Source: Azadirachta indica
Lineage: Eukaryota > Streptophyta > Magnoliopsida > Sapindales > Meliaceae
Direction: 5' to 3'
Assembly: GCA_022749755.1 (NCBI GenBank)
Contig: CM040441.1
Coordinates: forward strand, 22,135,475 to 22,199,474
Length of the DNA: 64,000 nucleotides
Below the pieces are notes generated by a model that worked only from the letters and a program-made list of their open reading frames with translations, had not been told where the DNA came from and did no database searches. Position numbers and translations under genes: made by a program. This document shows, one piece after another, positions 22,541-35,960 of the stretch; within the stretch, counting starts at the first letter, position 1, and the number at the start of each line of letters is the position of its first letter.

Positions 22541-23198
22541 TGAAAGCTTGTTAATGTAGCTTTTCGTTATGTTGAATCTTCTTAGATAACGCAATTTTGT
22601 GAGATCTTTTTGCTATTAATGTTGTCAAACTCTCTTCAACAAATTCAGCTTTTTCTTCTTAAGAAAATCAAGTTCCACTACGAAAAGCACAATCACAATT
22701 GTCTTCACAACACTTTAAAAGTTTAAATTTTAAATTTATTATAATAGGAATTATAGACAATTAACTCTCACTAAGTTGTTCTCAATTAAAATATAGAAAA
22801 ATAATTAATAACTTAGGAAAATAAAAAGTAAAAATCACACTTTCAACAAGATTTCTTTGGACACCTTTTTCGCATATGAAGGCTTAACCAATTCTAAAAA
22901 ACATTGCTTATTTAAGGAGAAACGTAAAACAATTCTTTTTTTCTTATTTTTTAAGGAAATAAATCTCCTAAATTAAGAAACTTCTTGTTTCTAAAAGTTC
23001 TTCTTTCTTTTAAGTTGTATAATTGTAAATCCACATTTACTAGAAAACTAAAAAACTAAATGCATAGAGTTTAATTAAAAGAAAAACTATATAGATTTTT
23101 CTATTGGAATTTTCATTGTAATAGAATTTCTTTCTTACAAAAAGACCCAGAATTTTCATAATAATAATTGTCATATAATGTCAATAAAAATCCTAACA
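22541..23198 (-). repeat. 3' LTR of a Copia-type element, minus strand
   Basis: Read on the minus strand, a polypurine tract (AAATGGGGGAGAT, 23211-23199) is directly followed by TGTTAGGATTTTTATTGA at 23198. This is a classic Copia internal-to-3'-LTR junction. The LTR body runs leftward through AT-rich DNA to about 22541. I did not find its 5' LTR or primer-binding site in the window. Confidence 0.5.
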
Positions 23199-23211
23199 AT
23201 CTCCCCCATTT

Positions 23212-25470
23212 GGCACTATTTCTGACAAAACATCTCCATGTTGGCAACATTAACTCAAAAAAATGAAATAACTTCTATAATCACACATTGAAATAAGAAA
23301 ACACAAAAATTCAAGTGTACTAAGATATCACTTAGTTATATTAGAATTCACAATCCATAAGAAGAAAAATATGCGTAACCAAGAAATCCTAAACACATTA
23401 AACACTCCTCCTTAATCAATTCTCCTCTTTAGTGAATAATCACTAATGCATACAATTATGTCCCAAAATATAAAAGTGAATCATATCACCAAATCATCAA
23501 TTTATTAATTCCCACAACCATAATGCTACTCCCTTAAAACCAAAAAAACTCAAAGTAAGCAAATTTTCAGTGCAATTATCATTACTTTTTGAATGCTATT
23601 ACCCTTTTGCAAAATAAAAAGCCAAAGACAACCAAAAACATAACAAAAAATAGGAGAAAATACTAGTAATTTTGTCAGGTTTCTTGATGGATTTAGACGA
23701 TTAAGTAGAAGAATTGGCGACAAATGACAAACTTGACCGGTGGAGAGAAGAGTTAGTTGTTCCTCGCTCTCGCCATGTTATAACCAAAGAGAAAAAACAT
23801 CGAGTTAGGACAAGTGAAATCGAATAAAAACAAAGAATACCTCTATTTAATTCAAATCTCGAATATTAATTGACATGGGATATACTCACATTCCTTTTTT
23901 GCGATTTGAGAAAGTATCACTTAGATAAAAAGTTTGAAGAAATGATCATTTATCTCTCCAACCATTTCTATAGACCGTTAGTTGGCCATTAATGACATGA
24001 GTATCTTAGTAAAATGGTAATAACTTTACTCTTTTCACTAGTTTTCCCATTTTCTTAACTACTCTTATTACCTAGAATTACCCATTTACCTCTTACTATA
24101 AATCATCATCGCTAGTGTTGTTGCCAATATAGTCTCTTTTTTCATGAATCAAGCCACCACCAGCCTTAAAAGATTTCGTCTTTCAAATCCCACCATTATT
24201 ATCGCTAAAATAATCAAAATGACAGCCAAGCCAACATAGTTGTATTTCCACTACTTACTCCTATGCAAATCCATATTCAAATCTAAAACTTAATTTCAAC
24301 GCCTAACAGTCCAATTCATTTCATTGGCATAGTAGAAGAAAGACGAGATTAAACAAAGGTTATGATGATGGCAGACTTGTAGGGGAACTTGGTAGTGTAA
24401 AATGGTTTGATAAGTCGCAATTGTTAAATCTGCTAGTGTCTTCAGTTAGAAATAATGACAATAAACAAGATAATGACAATGATTACAGATGCAAGAAGAA
24501 CCGATGGCTGAGTTTTCTTTATAATAGAAATAGTTTTGTATTTTTTTATTTTTGTTTTCCAATAACACCATTTTAAATAATGAGAAGAAAAAGTATTTGA
24601 TATGATTGCTACTGTTTTGCTATGTTGGTCACTACTACTGTAGAACGGCAACATGCTAGTTTTTCATTTTTTTAGTTTATTTATTTATTCTATTTGCTGG
24701 TGTTAGAGTTTGTTTGTTTGGAATCCAAGGAAGAATGGAGTTCTTTCGCAGAAATTCTGTTGAGAGTGGTTGCTTCTGTGGACTATGGTTTGTTTGGTTA
24801 GTTTCACTTGCGCTTCATTATGCTTAGAATTATGGTGTGATATGTTTTCTAGTTTAACCAGAAGGATATATGAAAAAAGTTGTGCTCTGTTGATTGTGTG
24901 CAATAGAGTGTTTATATAGTGTGATGTTTGATTTGCTTTGGGATGTTGATTTTTCAATAGACTTATTAGACTTTTTTATATTATTACTCTTGTACATTTT
25001 ATCTTAGTTTTCTTCTTTATCTTTAACGTAAAAGATTACTAAAAAAAAGGATTATACAATGTTTACACCAATATATAGACTAATCATATAATAAGTTGTG
25101 TTAGGGGCATTTCAATAATTGTATACTTAAAGGTTAGTCAACTGATTGTCTAAGGAAAGTAACTCAAACATTCTCAATTTTTTCTATCTAGGTGATAATT
25201 TCTCAAACCTCATAGGAAGAATGTGGTAATTTCCTAATTGAAACCTAAATTTGAATTTAATAGTTTCATTAAGCACCCTAAGAGTAGTAAACAATTATAA
25301 TAAGAACCCTACTTTTTACAAAAATTCTCTTACACCCTTATAAAATATTATTTAGCCCTTTCACATTAAATATCACAGATACCCCTATTAGAAACAAAAT
25401 TTTTACTAAAGACCAAATCTTATCCAAAAATCTTGCAAAACAAATACCCATAGAAAAAAGTTCAAAACTA
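23212..25470. other. Spacer, probably decayed Copia internal DNA, no intact gene
   Basis: Adjacent to the Copia polypurine tract, this should hold decayed internal retroelement sequence on its left part, but I can recognise no pol motif on either strand. The rest is AT-rich with scattered short open frames. Confidence 0.4.
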
Positions 25471-25475
25471 CTATC

Positions 25476-25760
25476 ATGGCTCAAAATTTTCACAAAAATT
25501 TGCAACCAAACTTGCAAGCGCCAAGTATCAGAGATTACATTTTAAGTACAAAAGATGCAAAACCATGTAGAAACACCAAAAAGATCCCCCAAAATGCAAG
25601 TTTTCATTCAAATCCTTTAAGATTAACAAAGATACGAGAATTAAATATAGGAAATATGAAGGATTTGGTCATACACACGTCGAATGTACCAACACTCTCA
25701 AGAAAAGATCAAAAGTTCATGAAAACTACTTAGAGTGATGATGAATCAAAAGGAAAACGT
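25476..25760 (+). pseudogene. Retrotransposon gag remnant with mutated zinc knuckle
   Basis: In the frame through about 25645-25730 the peptide reads YRKYEGFGHTHVEC and then a basic segment (KKRSKVHEN). This fits a CCHC zinc knuckle (C-x2-C-x4-H-x4-C) in which both leading cysteines have become tyrosine (TGT to TAT, G to A each time), with H and the last C kept. Upstream, an open frame from 25476 is in another phase. Three stops follow the knuckle at 25734. Gag proteins package element RNA; this one cannot bind zinc normally. The identification rests on one short motif. Confidence 0.4.
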
Positions 25761-26942
25761 CAAATATTATAGGTAGATTCGTAGCTTTCACTAGTATTTT
25801 ACATTATGAAAATTGTAGGTGTTTAGTTCTGTTGCACACAAGCGACAGATTTTTGCTGCAACGAAATTGCAAAAATGAATGACATTGTTCTCGATGTCTC
25901 TAAATTTAGAGATTTATAATTGTTTCGTTAATTTAAGTAAGAGTGATAATTCAGGTTGATTTATCATATTCGTATCATGTCAAATAAAGGTATAGTATAT
26001 TTTAATTTGACATCAACTTAACCCATTTAATAATTGTTCAAGAATTGAAAATTATAACTTGATATCATTATTTTTCTGAACATGATATATACACACTACC
26101 AATATTATATTGGAGATCTGCTGGCAGTCTTTATTAAGTCGCATATGGCTCTATTTGAATATTTTCACCAAATTTAGGTGTTGTTTTTTTCCCTCACTTT
26201 TAGAGAAAATTCTATCCATACTCTAATACATTGGACCTGCTTAGAGTAGGTGGTATTTCGCACACTAGGGTGGGGAAATGAACCTTATTGGCAGAAGTCA
26301 ACAAGGTTTGAAAATTTTGAGTCCAATGTGGAGTCCAGTCTTCTGGCCACTCAGGCAAAGCCTAAGCATTTAGTTATAAATGCTAATTAATTTTATTATA
26401 AATAAAATTGAATACTTTTAAATATGACAAATATAACTAAATATTTTTAAAACATAAAAATGAATAAATTTATTTAATCAAACTGAGTTAACATAACATG
26501 ATTACTTGAATAATTAAGTGTATTATAAATAAGTTCACATATCAAAATCTCTATATCCAAACCTAACATAATTATTAATCATATCACATTATATCGCCCA
26601 TTTATTAATCATGACATTTCTCAATTCAAACTCGCTTATTTCTATGGAATTCGTGTTGTGATTCAAATTGCTACACCTAAATTTAAGTAGCAATTGCAGG
26701 GTTATAATTATAATTATGGATAACTTTGGGAGAAAGTTTTAAATAGAATAAGCTCACCAAGTATGTCTATCTAATAAAATTAGCCTAAATGCATTTGTTT
26801 CACTAATTATAAGGGTGATAATGATGCCACAAAAGGGAAATTTATAATACTTGACATGTTTTCATTTATACATAAACTAATTAGGATTTTTCCTACTTAA
26901 GTTATTCTCTTATTATATTAATTTTCTAGCATTATAGCATCA
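25761..26942. other. AT-rich spacer, nothing recognised
   Basis: No coding or structural RNA signal is seen. A slightly less AT-rich stretch at 26220-26370 has no recognisable identity. Confidence 0.5.
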
Positions 26943-28484
26943 TGATAAGGAGATGCATACGATGAGCGCATAGAATACGGGCTTATCGACCACTGTCGGA
27001 CCCAAGATGTTATATGAATCCTTAAGTCATGTTAATATTTGATGATTTTCAATGTCCATGTACAAGAAAGTTAGAAAACAGTTATTTAAGGTGAATTCAA
27101 CATGAAAGAAAATGGCAAAGAAGTCAGAAGAAAAACGGTTATTCAAGGTGAATTCAACATGAAAGAAAATGGCGGAGAAGTCAAAAGAAAAACCAGGACC
27201 AAAATGCAAGAAAGGCAAAGTTTAGGTGTGCATGTTGCCGCTGTGCCATATAATCTGCCCGAACATCTCCCTTTAGCAGCAACCATAGTGAGACCACACC
27301 ACCCCTCTTGTCAGCTCAATGCCCTCGCGATACCTGGACTTAAAAATGATGTTTTTGGATGAATTTTGGTCATGAGATCATCAATGGATGGCCTAATTTT
27401 GTTATATACTAGGTTTTCATATTTATGGAAGGAAGCCACTACTTAACCAAAGATAGAAAGGAAGATTTGGAGAGAAAAAGTGGGTAATTTTGAGAGAGTT
27501 CTAGAGTGAGAAAGAGAAGATATCATCAAGAAGTTAAAGAAATCTAGAGAAAAACTTGAAGATTAGTGGAAAAACTTCTTCTTCTCTAATTTTTTCTCTC
27601 AATCCTTACTTATTCTTGGATTTCTCGGTTTATGATAGTTAGTTGTTAGTTTTTATGTATTTGAAAACCATTGATTTCTTGATAAGTTGTATAATGGATT
27701 ATGTGATGTTGAGTTAAAATTCTTATTCTAGGGACTTAATGTAGCTTATCTTAACTATGTTTGACTAATTGGCTTGTTTTTAATGTAGAATGATTTTACT
27801 TGTGTTTACTAGTATTAATTGATTCTAAATTGTTGATTGACATATTTGATGATTAAAAATGGGTAAATTAATACTTGAAAAGGTTTAATTTGTTCATCGG
27901 ATTAGGTAAACACAATTTGATGTTACTAAGATTTCAGGAGAAAATTGGCACCTAAATAATCTAATAATCACTTAAAATAAAAACAAGAATTCCGATGTAA
28001 TTGAATTTTAGGTGATTACTGTAAGATGTACTTAAAAAACATTTAATTAACCATGTTAGATAGGGATATCAACTTGAGAATTTTGCATAATAATTCGTTT
28101 GACACTCAAGAGAAGTGGCGAATTCACTATTGATCCTCTAATTAGTAAATAAAATTAGAGCATATTAGTAATAGCCAATTTAACAAAAAATAGGAAGAGA
28201 TAAGTGAAAACAAGACCTTAAATCTTTTATCTTCACATATTTCATTTACTCATTGATACTCTTTAAATTAATTTCTATTTGTTTTTAGTTAATTAGTGAT
28301 TAGATAGTTCATTTTTTTTTTTTTAAACAATTGAACAAATTTGAATTGCTTAGATAAAATTAGACTTTCATCGCTATAGTACTCAATTTTAATTTAAATT
28401 TTAATTCTTGTAGGACGATACTCGTATTTATCACTTTATTACCTAATACGACCCGTATCCTTACAGTTCGCTCAGTTACAATCA
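26943..28484 (+). repeat. Probable solo LTR (Tat/Athila-like), copy 2
   Basis: It starts TGATAAGG at 26943 and ends near 28484 after the terminal block 'ttcttgtaggacgatactcg', 'cactttattacctaatacga', 'cccgta' and '...caatca'. It is about 1.54 kb with TG...CA borders. It aligns in part with 21510-22530. The borders do not show a clear 5-bp target duplication. Near its start it holds an internal 57-bp tandem duplication (27079-27192). Confidence 0.55.
27079..27192 (+). repeat. 57-bp tandem duplication inside LTR
   Basis: Two copies of a 57-bp unit containing 'aaggtgaattcaacatgaaa' sit head to tail (27079-27135 and 27136-27192) and differ at about seven positions. The period is 19 codons, so the open frame 27102-27362 passes through both copies, but there is no recognised domain. 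Confidence 0.7.
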
Positions 28485-28828
28485 GCATGCTATATATATT
28501 CTTACTTTGAGATATCTTTTAAATTTAACTTTAAGAATTCATATATATTACTCAATTTTTAATTATAATTAATATTTCAATTTTAATTATATAATATTTC
28601 AAGAAAAAATGAATGTAGTGATAGTTTCAAAATAGTCTAGTTAAGGCCATAGTTTCGTAACTTGTTTCCTGCTCCAAAGCCTACTCATTTCATTTCTTTC
28701 TTTAGCACCACAAAATAAACTTCTCGTTACTCAAGTTTTCTACGGATGCAGAAAATTAGCGGCAACGATGACTTTTCCTTACAAAATTGGCACAATTATG
28801 TAAAATTTTTAGTTTGGTTGAATAAACG
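28485..28828. other. AT-rich spacer, nothing recognised
   Basis: No coding signal on either strand. Confidence 0.5.
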
Positions 28829-29605
28829 GGTTAATAACATATTTATCCCTAAACCTTTATAAAATAATAAAATAAGATATAATTTACCAAATTATAATAT
28901 TTTAGTCTCAAGTAGTACATAGTTGAAAGAAGAGTCAAAAAGCGAAAAAAACAAAAGATAGTAGGGATGCAACGGGCCCTTATCCCTGTCTCCATCCCCC
29001 TGTGGGCCAAGGATTGCCTGTCTCGATTTAGGTCGAAAAGGTCCCTCCTCTGAAAAAAAACTTTCAGACTTGTCCACTTAACCTATTTGATCCTTCATCA
29101 ATTTACAATAAATATGTGATCGCAAATGGAATAAGGAACAGAGTTTTAGTCTCAAATTCATACAGTTGCAAAAGGAAGCAGAGTATGAATAATTAAAATC
29201 AAACCAAAGCAATAGGGATAATCACAATGCACAATAGTAATCAAATTCACAACAAATAAACATAATGCATCTCTATTTTTCATCAAACAAATTTACAACA
29301 TAATAAAATTTCATCATTTCCTTAGACAACTAGAAAGTTTTTCAATAAAAATTGACCATAAATAAATTCAGCTAATAGTGAATCAAAAATAAAATTGACC
29401 AACACTAAATCAAGAACGAACTATGCAAATGAAAAAGAAAACATGGATTTCAAGAGGAGTGGAATTTGAGAGTGCTAGTGACGATAGCATGACGGGAGCA
29501 AATGATCAATTATTTAAAAAAAAAAAAGACTAAATTATTAAATTAAGTACAAATGTCTGTATTTGTTATTTCATCCAAAGTTTAGGGATAAAAATGTTAC
29601 CCTCT
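28829..29605. mobile_element. Short non-autonomous TIR element (MITE-like)
   Basis: The left end GGGTTAATAACATATTTATC (28829) and the right end, read on the other strand from 29605, GAGGGTAACATTTTTATCCC, form imperfect terminal inverted repeats that both continue into 'CCTAAAC'. The inside has no coding capacity. Related ends occur at 38618, 40217/40900 and 41008/42147, suggesting a dispersed family. The precise ends and target duplication are not resolved. Confidence 0.45.
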
Positions 29606-29814
29606 TTTTCTTACAGTAAAATGTAAATATGAAATGGAAAAGAAAAAGTGAAAACAAAACAGAAATCATTTTGCTACAGAAGTGGCATTGTATTAGTGGT
29701 TACCCGAAAATGTACCTACTGTGAACTATTTCAGTGTCCTGTCCCATTCTCCAACAACTACCCAAAAATCTCACTTCTTTCACACGAGAGTAAAGTGGAC
29801 AACAAAACTGAAAA

Positions 29815-30180
29815 ATGCCCAAAACCAAAATCCTCTGCATAGCAATCCTTTTCTTCTTCATCCATTTCCAAATCTGCAATGGGGTTTCAGTTTTAGGCCG
29901 GAATTCACTGAAAACCCCTGAAATTGATGTGTTGCCTGAGAGGGTTTGCTCCAAAAGCATTGAAGATTGCTTAACTGATCAGCCTGAAATGGAGTCAGAG
30001 ACCAGCAGGAGGGTTTTGGTGATGCAGAAGAAATATATCAGCTATGATACATTGAGGAGAGACATGGTTCCTTGTGATAAACCAGGTGCTTCTTACTATG
30101 AATGTCATTCTGGGCAGGCAAATACTTACGGCAGGGGTTGTGAGATCATTACAAGATGTGCCAGAGACATTAAAAATTGA
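29815..30180 (+). CDS. RALF: RALF (rapid alkalinization factor) preproprotein
   Basis: A complete single-exon gene of 121 residues, the usual size and structure for RALF precursors. An N-terminal signal peptide (hydrophobic ILCIAILFFFIHF, cut after about residue 23) leads into a propeptide, then a dibasic RRVL site (65-68) of the kind cut by site-1 protease. The mature peptide has the YISY receptor-binding motif (74-77) and four cysteines (87, 97, 109, 115) in the RALF spacing, with CDKPGASYYEC and YGRGC. RALFs are secreted and bind CrRLK1L kinases such as FERONIA with LLG co-receptors and LRX proteins, tuning wall growth, pH and immunity. The wording around KKYISYDTLRRDMVPC is closest, from memory, to the Arabidopsis RALF24/31 type. 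The ATG at 29815 is the first that gives a signal peptide. Nothing is broken. Confidence 0.95.
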   Translation: MPKTKILCIAILFFFIHFQICNGVSVLGRNSLKTPEIDVLPERVCSKSIEDCLTDQPEMESETSRRVLVMQKKYISYDTLRRDMVPCDKPGASYYECHSGQANTYGRGCEIITRCARDIKN

Positions 30181-30739
30181 TTTGCAGTCATTCACTCACG
30201 TGATCTTTTGGTTGGGTATTGGTAAATTTGAAGCTTTGTTTTGCTGCATTTGTTGTGTTTCTGGGCTGCTTTTCTTTGCGTTGTGTTCTTCTTGTATTAG
30301 TCTATGTATATGTTAAAAACCTAACTTTTCTATTTGCTATATGTATAATGCTTGTTTAGTTTATATTTATGGGGATCTAGGGTTTCATTTGTGAGAGTAT
30401 TGGAATGAATATTTAATTGGTGTTGTTATTCTAGGGTTTCATGCTGTGTGTGTTCATCAGTTAAGATTTTAATTCATCATTTCTATATGGAGCATTGATT
30501 AGATAAAATTTATTGGGATTACCTAAAAAATTCAAGACCTTGATTATGAAAGTTCTTTGAAATTTGATACAATTCTTAAAGTTTTCAATTTTTGATAAAT
30601 ATCAGCAACTTAATAAATGAATATGTAAACATTTGTGAAATTTGGTCTGCTATTATGAGTTGCCACAAGTGTAGTGTAGGTTTCTATTAAAGCAGAAGTT
30701 GTATGTCAAGTGGAAAACAGAAGGATGGCACCACCTTTT

Positions 30740-31150
30740 TTCATAAGGTGTGTAATGTAAGCAATTGGTTTTGCTTTCACTATTTTCAATGGGCTTCTCA
30801 GTCCACACATAAGGGATAAGCCCAAGTAAGATTATGTGGCCCATGAAAATTAACACCTATTAAATCTATTTGAAAACCGACGAAGAAAATTGAATCCAAT
30901 AGAAATTTACACTTAATAATCTAGCTAAAATTTGTTTCAACTCCAATGCTGAAAATGGAATTCTGGGTCTAATTTGAGTGAAACCTGATAAATAAGATAT
31001 GTAATGTAAGTGATCGGTTTTGCTTGCACTATTTTTAATGCAAAACATATATGTTATAAGTCCAAGTAAGATAATTAGCACCCAATTTAGGTAAAATTTA
31101 TATCAAAATTGACAAGGAAAATTAATCCAATAGAGGTTTATATTCATTTT
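30740..31150. repeat. About 240-bp diverged tandem duplication 3' of RALF
   Basis: Copy 1 (about 30740-30915) and copy 2 (about 30988-31145) share 'gtaatgtaagcaattggttt' (variant 'gtaatgtaagtgatcggttt'), 'agcccaagtaagat' and 'aatccaatagaaattta'. The offsets are 250 bp at the start and 233 bp at the end. Weak open frames on the minus strand mirror each other because of this duplication. They are not genes. Confidence 0.6.
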
Positions 31151-32750
31151 GGGTGCAATCTGTTCATTTAATATTAAAAAAATTTTATTTCATTTCATGC
31201 AAGTTCAGTTCTTAATAAGTGCTAAATCAAGCCACTATGGATATTTAATTCCCCCCATTTTATTGAAACTGATATTCCTAGTCTTTACAATTTATTTATT
31301 TAACATCAATTATTCACTAGCTTGACAAAACCCAAAAAGAGAAGGAAAAGAAAGTCTAATGCTCAAACAATTTATTTGTAATTATATATAAATGAGAAAT
31401 TAAATAATATTTGGTGTTCAAACTTAAAATATAGTAATTTGCGAGAACAAGAATTTTATATTTATAGTAGATTTCATACAAACACAATTACTTCTTAATC
31501 ATAAAATATTTGTAAAATTAAAACAATTATAAAGAATTACTATTTATAGGTGTTATTATAACGATATGATTTTTTTTTTTAAAAAAAAAAAAATATTTAA
31601 GAGGTATCTCAATAAAAAGATTTTATAAAAAATTTAGAAGGACAGCAAAAATATCATTCATTTTCAAATTTAAGATCACGTAGCGGTGACCGTATGAAAC
31701 AATGAAATTAGAAAATAGTTTTGTTATGCAATTGAAAACCCTGGGAAACAGAAGATGCAATGCAACCATTTGAGTGTGACAACGGATATTTTGGTAATTT
31801 TATTGGTAACGTCCTACGATTCATCAGTAATTGTCAGCATTTGTTCCATGTAAATATTTTTGCCTCCGTGAAACCGAAAAATTTAAACTCAATTTGTATT
31901 ATATTTTAAATAAGTTGATTAAATTTGTATGTTGTTTATTAAAATATCTCTTTATTTTATTCTTAAACAATTATTAATATAGTTAGATTATCATATAACA
32001 CCTAAAATTATTTAGGAGAAAAGAATAGACAGTGTAATATTTATATATATATATATATATTATTATTTATAAATTATTAGATTTATACACAACTCCAATG
32101 ATTAAAATTAAATGTGACACATATAATTAATGTATAATTAATATAATTAATATATCATAATACATATATTAAATTTAATTTTAATTGTTAAAAATATAAT
32201 TCAACAAATTATAAGTAAACATACCTATAAAAAAAAAATAATACCTTATACATACCTTTGTCGCAATAGTTTTACCAATAACAGAATTTTTTTCCATAAT
32301 CTAGTTTAGATCCTGATTTTAATGTCAAAAAGAAAGTTCAATTGGGGACTTGTTTGTCATATTTTTATCTTTAAAAACTCTATTGGAACTGTTTGGTATT
32401 AATGATTATCTTATCTAATCTCAACAAACTCAGGACTTTTGATTGAGTAATTGCTAATTCCATTTCATATGATATGATAGAAAAAACTAAAAGTAACCCA
32501 CACGTTTTAAAGTTAGTCAACAACCAGTTCAAGGAGTTAAATGAGCCTAGCCAAATATATATAATCACCAAGAAGTAAGAAGAATCAAGAAAGAACAGGA
32601 TTATTTTTGACTTTGCTCTCAAATTTATTGACCATCTTTAAAAATAGTTTAAACTATTAAAAAATTATATGCAGTACTCCACTTAATAACGATTCACCGT
32701 TAAAATTAATGGTATCAAGTATAAAATTAGAATTTTGCACATAAATAAAT
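31151..32750. other. AT-rich spacer, nothing recognised
   Basis: AT-rich with a TA run near 32041-32060 and A/T homopolymers near 31570-31590. No coding signal. Confidence 0.55.
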
Positions 32751-33600
32751 TTAATAAGCATTTGTCTTTTCTCTCCATTTTTTTCTTTTTTATCACGTTA
32801 TCTCTTCTATCTCAGCGATGGCTTAAACTCTTGTCTCTCTCTCTCTCTCTCTTCTTTTTTCTACCTTAATCTCTTCTCTCTTCTCTTTCACCAGCGGCTT
32901 AATCATGAGCATTTTTTCTTTAGTTTCCAGCTTCCCTTCTACTTCACTTGCCTGAGCTTCATGGTTTGTGTGCCTGTTAACTGATTCGAATTTCAAATTT
33001 CTCTGTTATTGAGCTTCGCTGCAACGCGTTAGTGTTCTCACCCTCCGACGCTTTTGCTCAGTCTCCAACCCTTTTCGCTAATCGATTGATTTACCATAAA
33101 TTGGTTATACATGCAATGAAAATCCATGCCATCTGCTATACGACGACAAAAGACAACGGTGATTGATTTGGGTGAGAATGATCTGACCGTTAAAAGCACG
33201 AGTAGGTGGCGCAGGGAGATGACGCGAATAGTCGAGATACATCAGTATTATTATTAATAATAATAATAATAATAATAGACATATTATTTACCATATATAT
33301 GGTTAGTTTTGTCTTTTTACTATATAAGAGTTATTTTTATCTTTACACATTAAATTTTAAATGTAATGAGGATAAACATATCATTTTACAAATTTTTTGT
33401 AAAATATAAAGGTAATCTACCGTTAATAAAACACGGCACGGTAATTTACTGTTAATAAAAATATTGACAATTTAAATTAATTTTAAAAATTATCAATAAA
33501 TTTAAAGATAAAGTCTAAAATAGTACGAAAAAATATTACCATAAACTACCACCAATGCCAAAAAAAAAAAAAAAAAAAAAGTGGGACTATTAAAGAATCA
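32751..33600. other. Pyrimidine-rich stretch and microsatellites
   Basis: A CT-rich block (32765-32960) with a (TC)n run at 32834-32852 looks like a transcript leader but leads to no recognised protein. A (TAA)n microsatellite follows at about 33247-33278, and a 21-A run lies at 33560-33580. Confidence 0.45.
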
Positions 33601-34152
33601 AACACCAAAACCTACCCCCACCAAACCCCTTTTCTTAAAGTCGAATGCAATCATCTACTGACTATTCGCATCCCACCTTGCAATTGTTTAAAATCATTTT
33701 TAACAGTAATGAAAAACCAAAGAATCACAGAAATGAAGCTTAAAAAAAAAAAAAAAAAAGGTGTTTTCTTTTTTTTTTTTTTCTTTTTCACTTTTGGTAA
33801 ATAATATGATGCAGCAAAGTTTGGAAAACAAACTCAAAACAGCATGAAAGTTACACAAATATCCCAACACACAGTCCCAGCTAAACCCCTTATTCAAGCC
33901 CAAAATGGCCTTCAAATACATTTTCTTCCCCGTTGCAAGTATTAAATAAAAAACCGAACCAAACCACCAAAAATGATTTGTTAAATTCCGGTTCGATTAT
34001 AATTCTCCATTTGTGCCCACCCCTAATTCCCCCACCAACACAAACTCCTACCAAAATTAAACCTAAATTTCTAACACAAATTCTTCATCAAATTGTAAAA
34101 CAAACGATCGGGCGGCTCAAATATAAAGTTCTCCATTGGAGTCATCTTCCAC

Positions 34153-35833
<1,681 letters not shown>

Positions 35834-35960
35834 GATTACAGAACAGAATTAGATCTGAAGAACACCCTTTCTTTGAGCAAATGAGCACAATGGTTACAGA
35901 GAGTGGGGTGCGAGCGAGGGATATGAGGAGAGGGAGGACCAATAAATAGATTTCAAGGAT
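35834..35960 (-). promoter_or_regulatory. SAHH leader and core promoter candidate
   Basis: Upstream of the SAHH ATG, the minus strand shows a pyrimidine-rich leader (about 35925-35880, CCTCCCTCTCCTCATATCCC type). Before it lies a TATA-like CTATTTATTGG at 35949-35939. The spacing fits a short leader of roughly 70 nt. No experimental start is implied. Confidence 0.35.

Noticed and set aside
25476..25733. 85-codon open frame as a real small gene
   Set aside because: The conserved signal is in a different frame (gag zinc knuckle), so this frame is probably a by-product of a decayed retroelement.
33984..34000. GGTTCGATTA resembling a tRNA T-arm
   Set aside because: No matching acceptor stem, D-arm or anticodon arm could be found around it.
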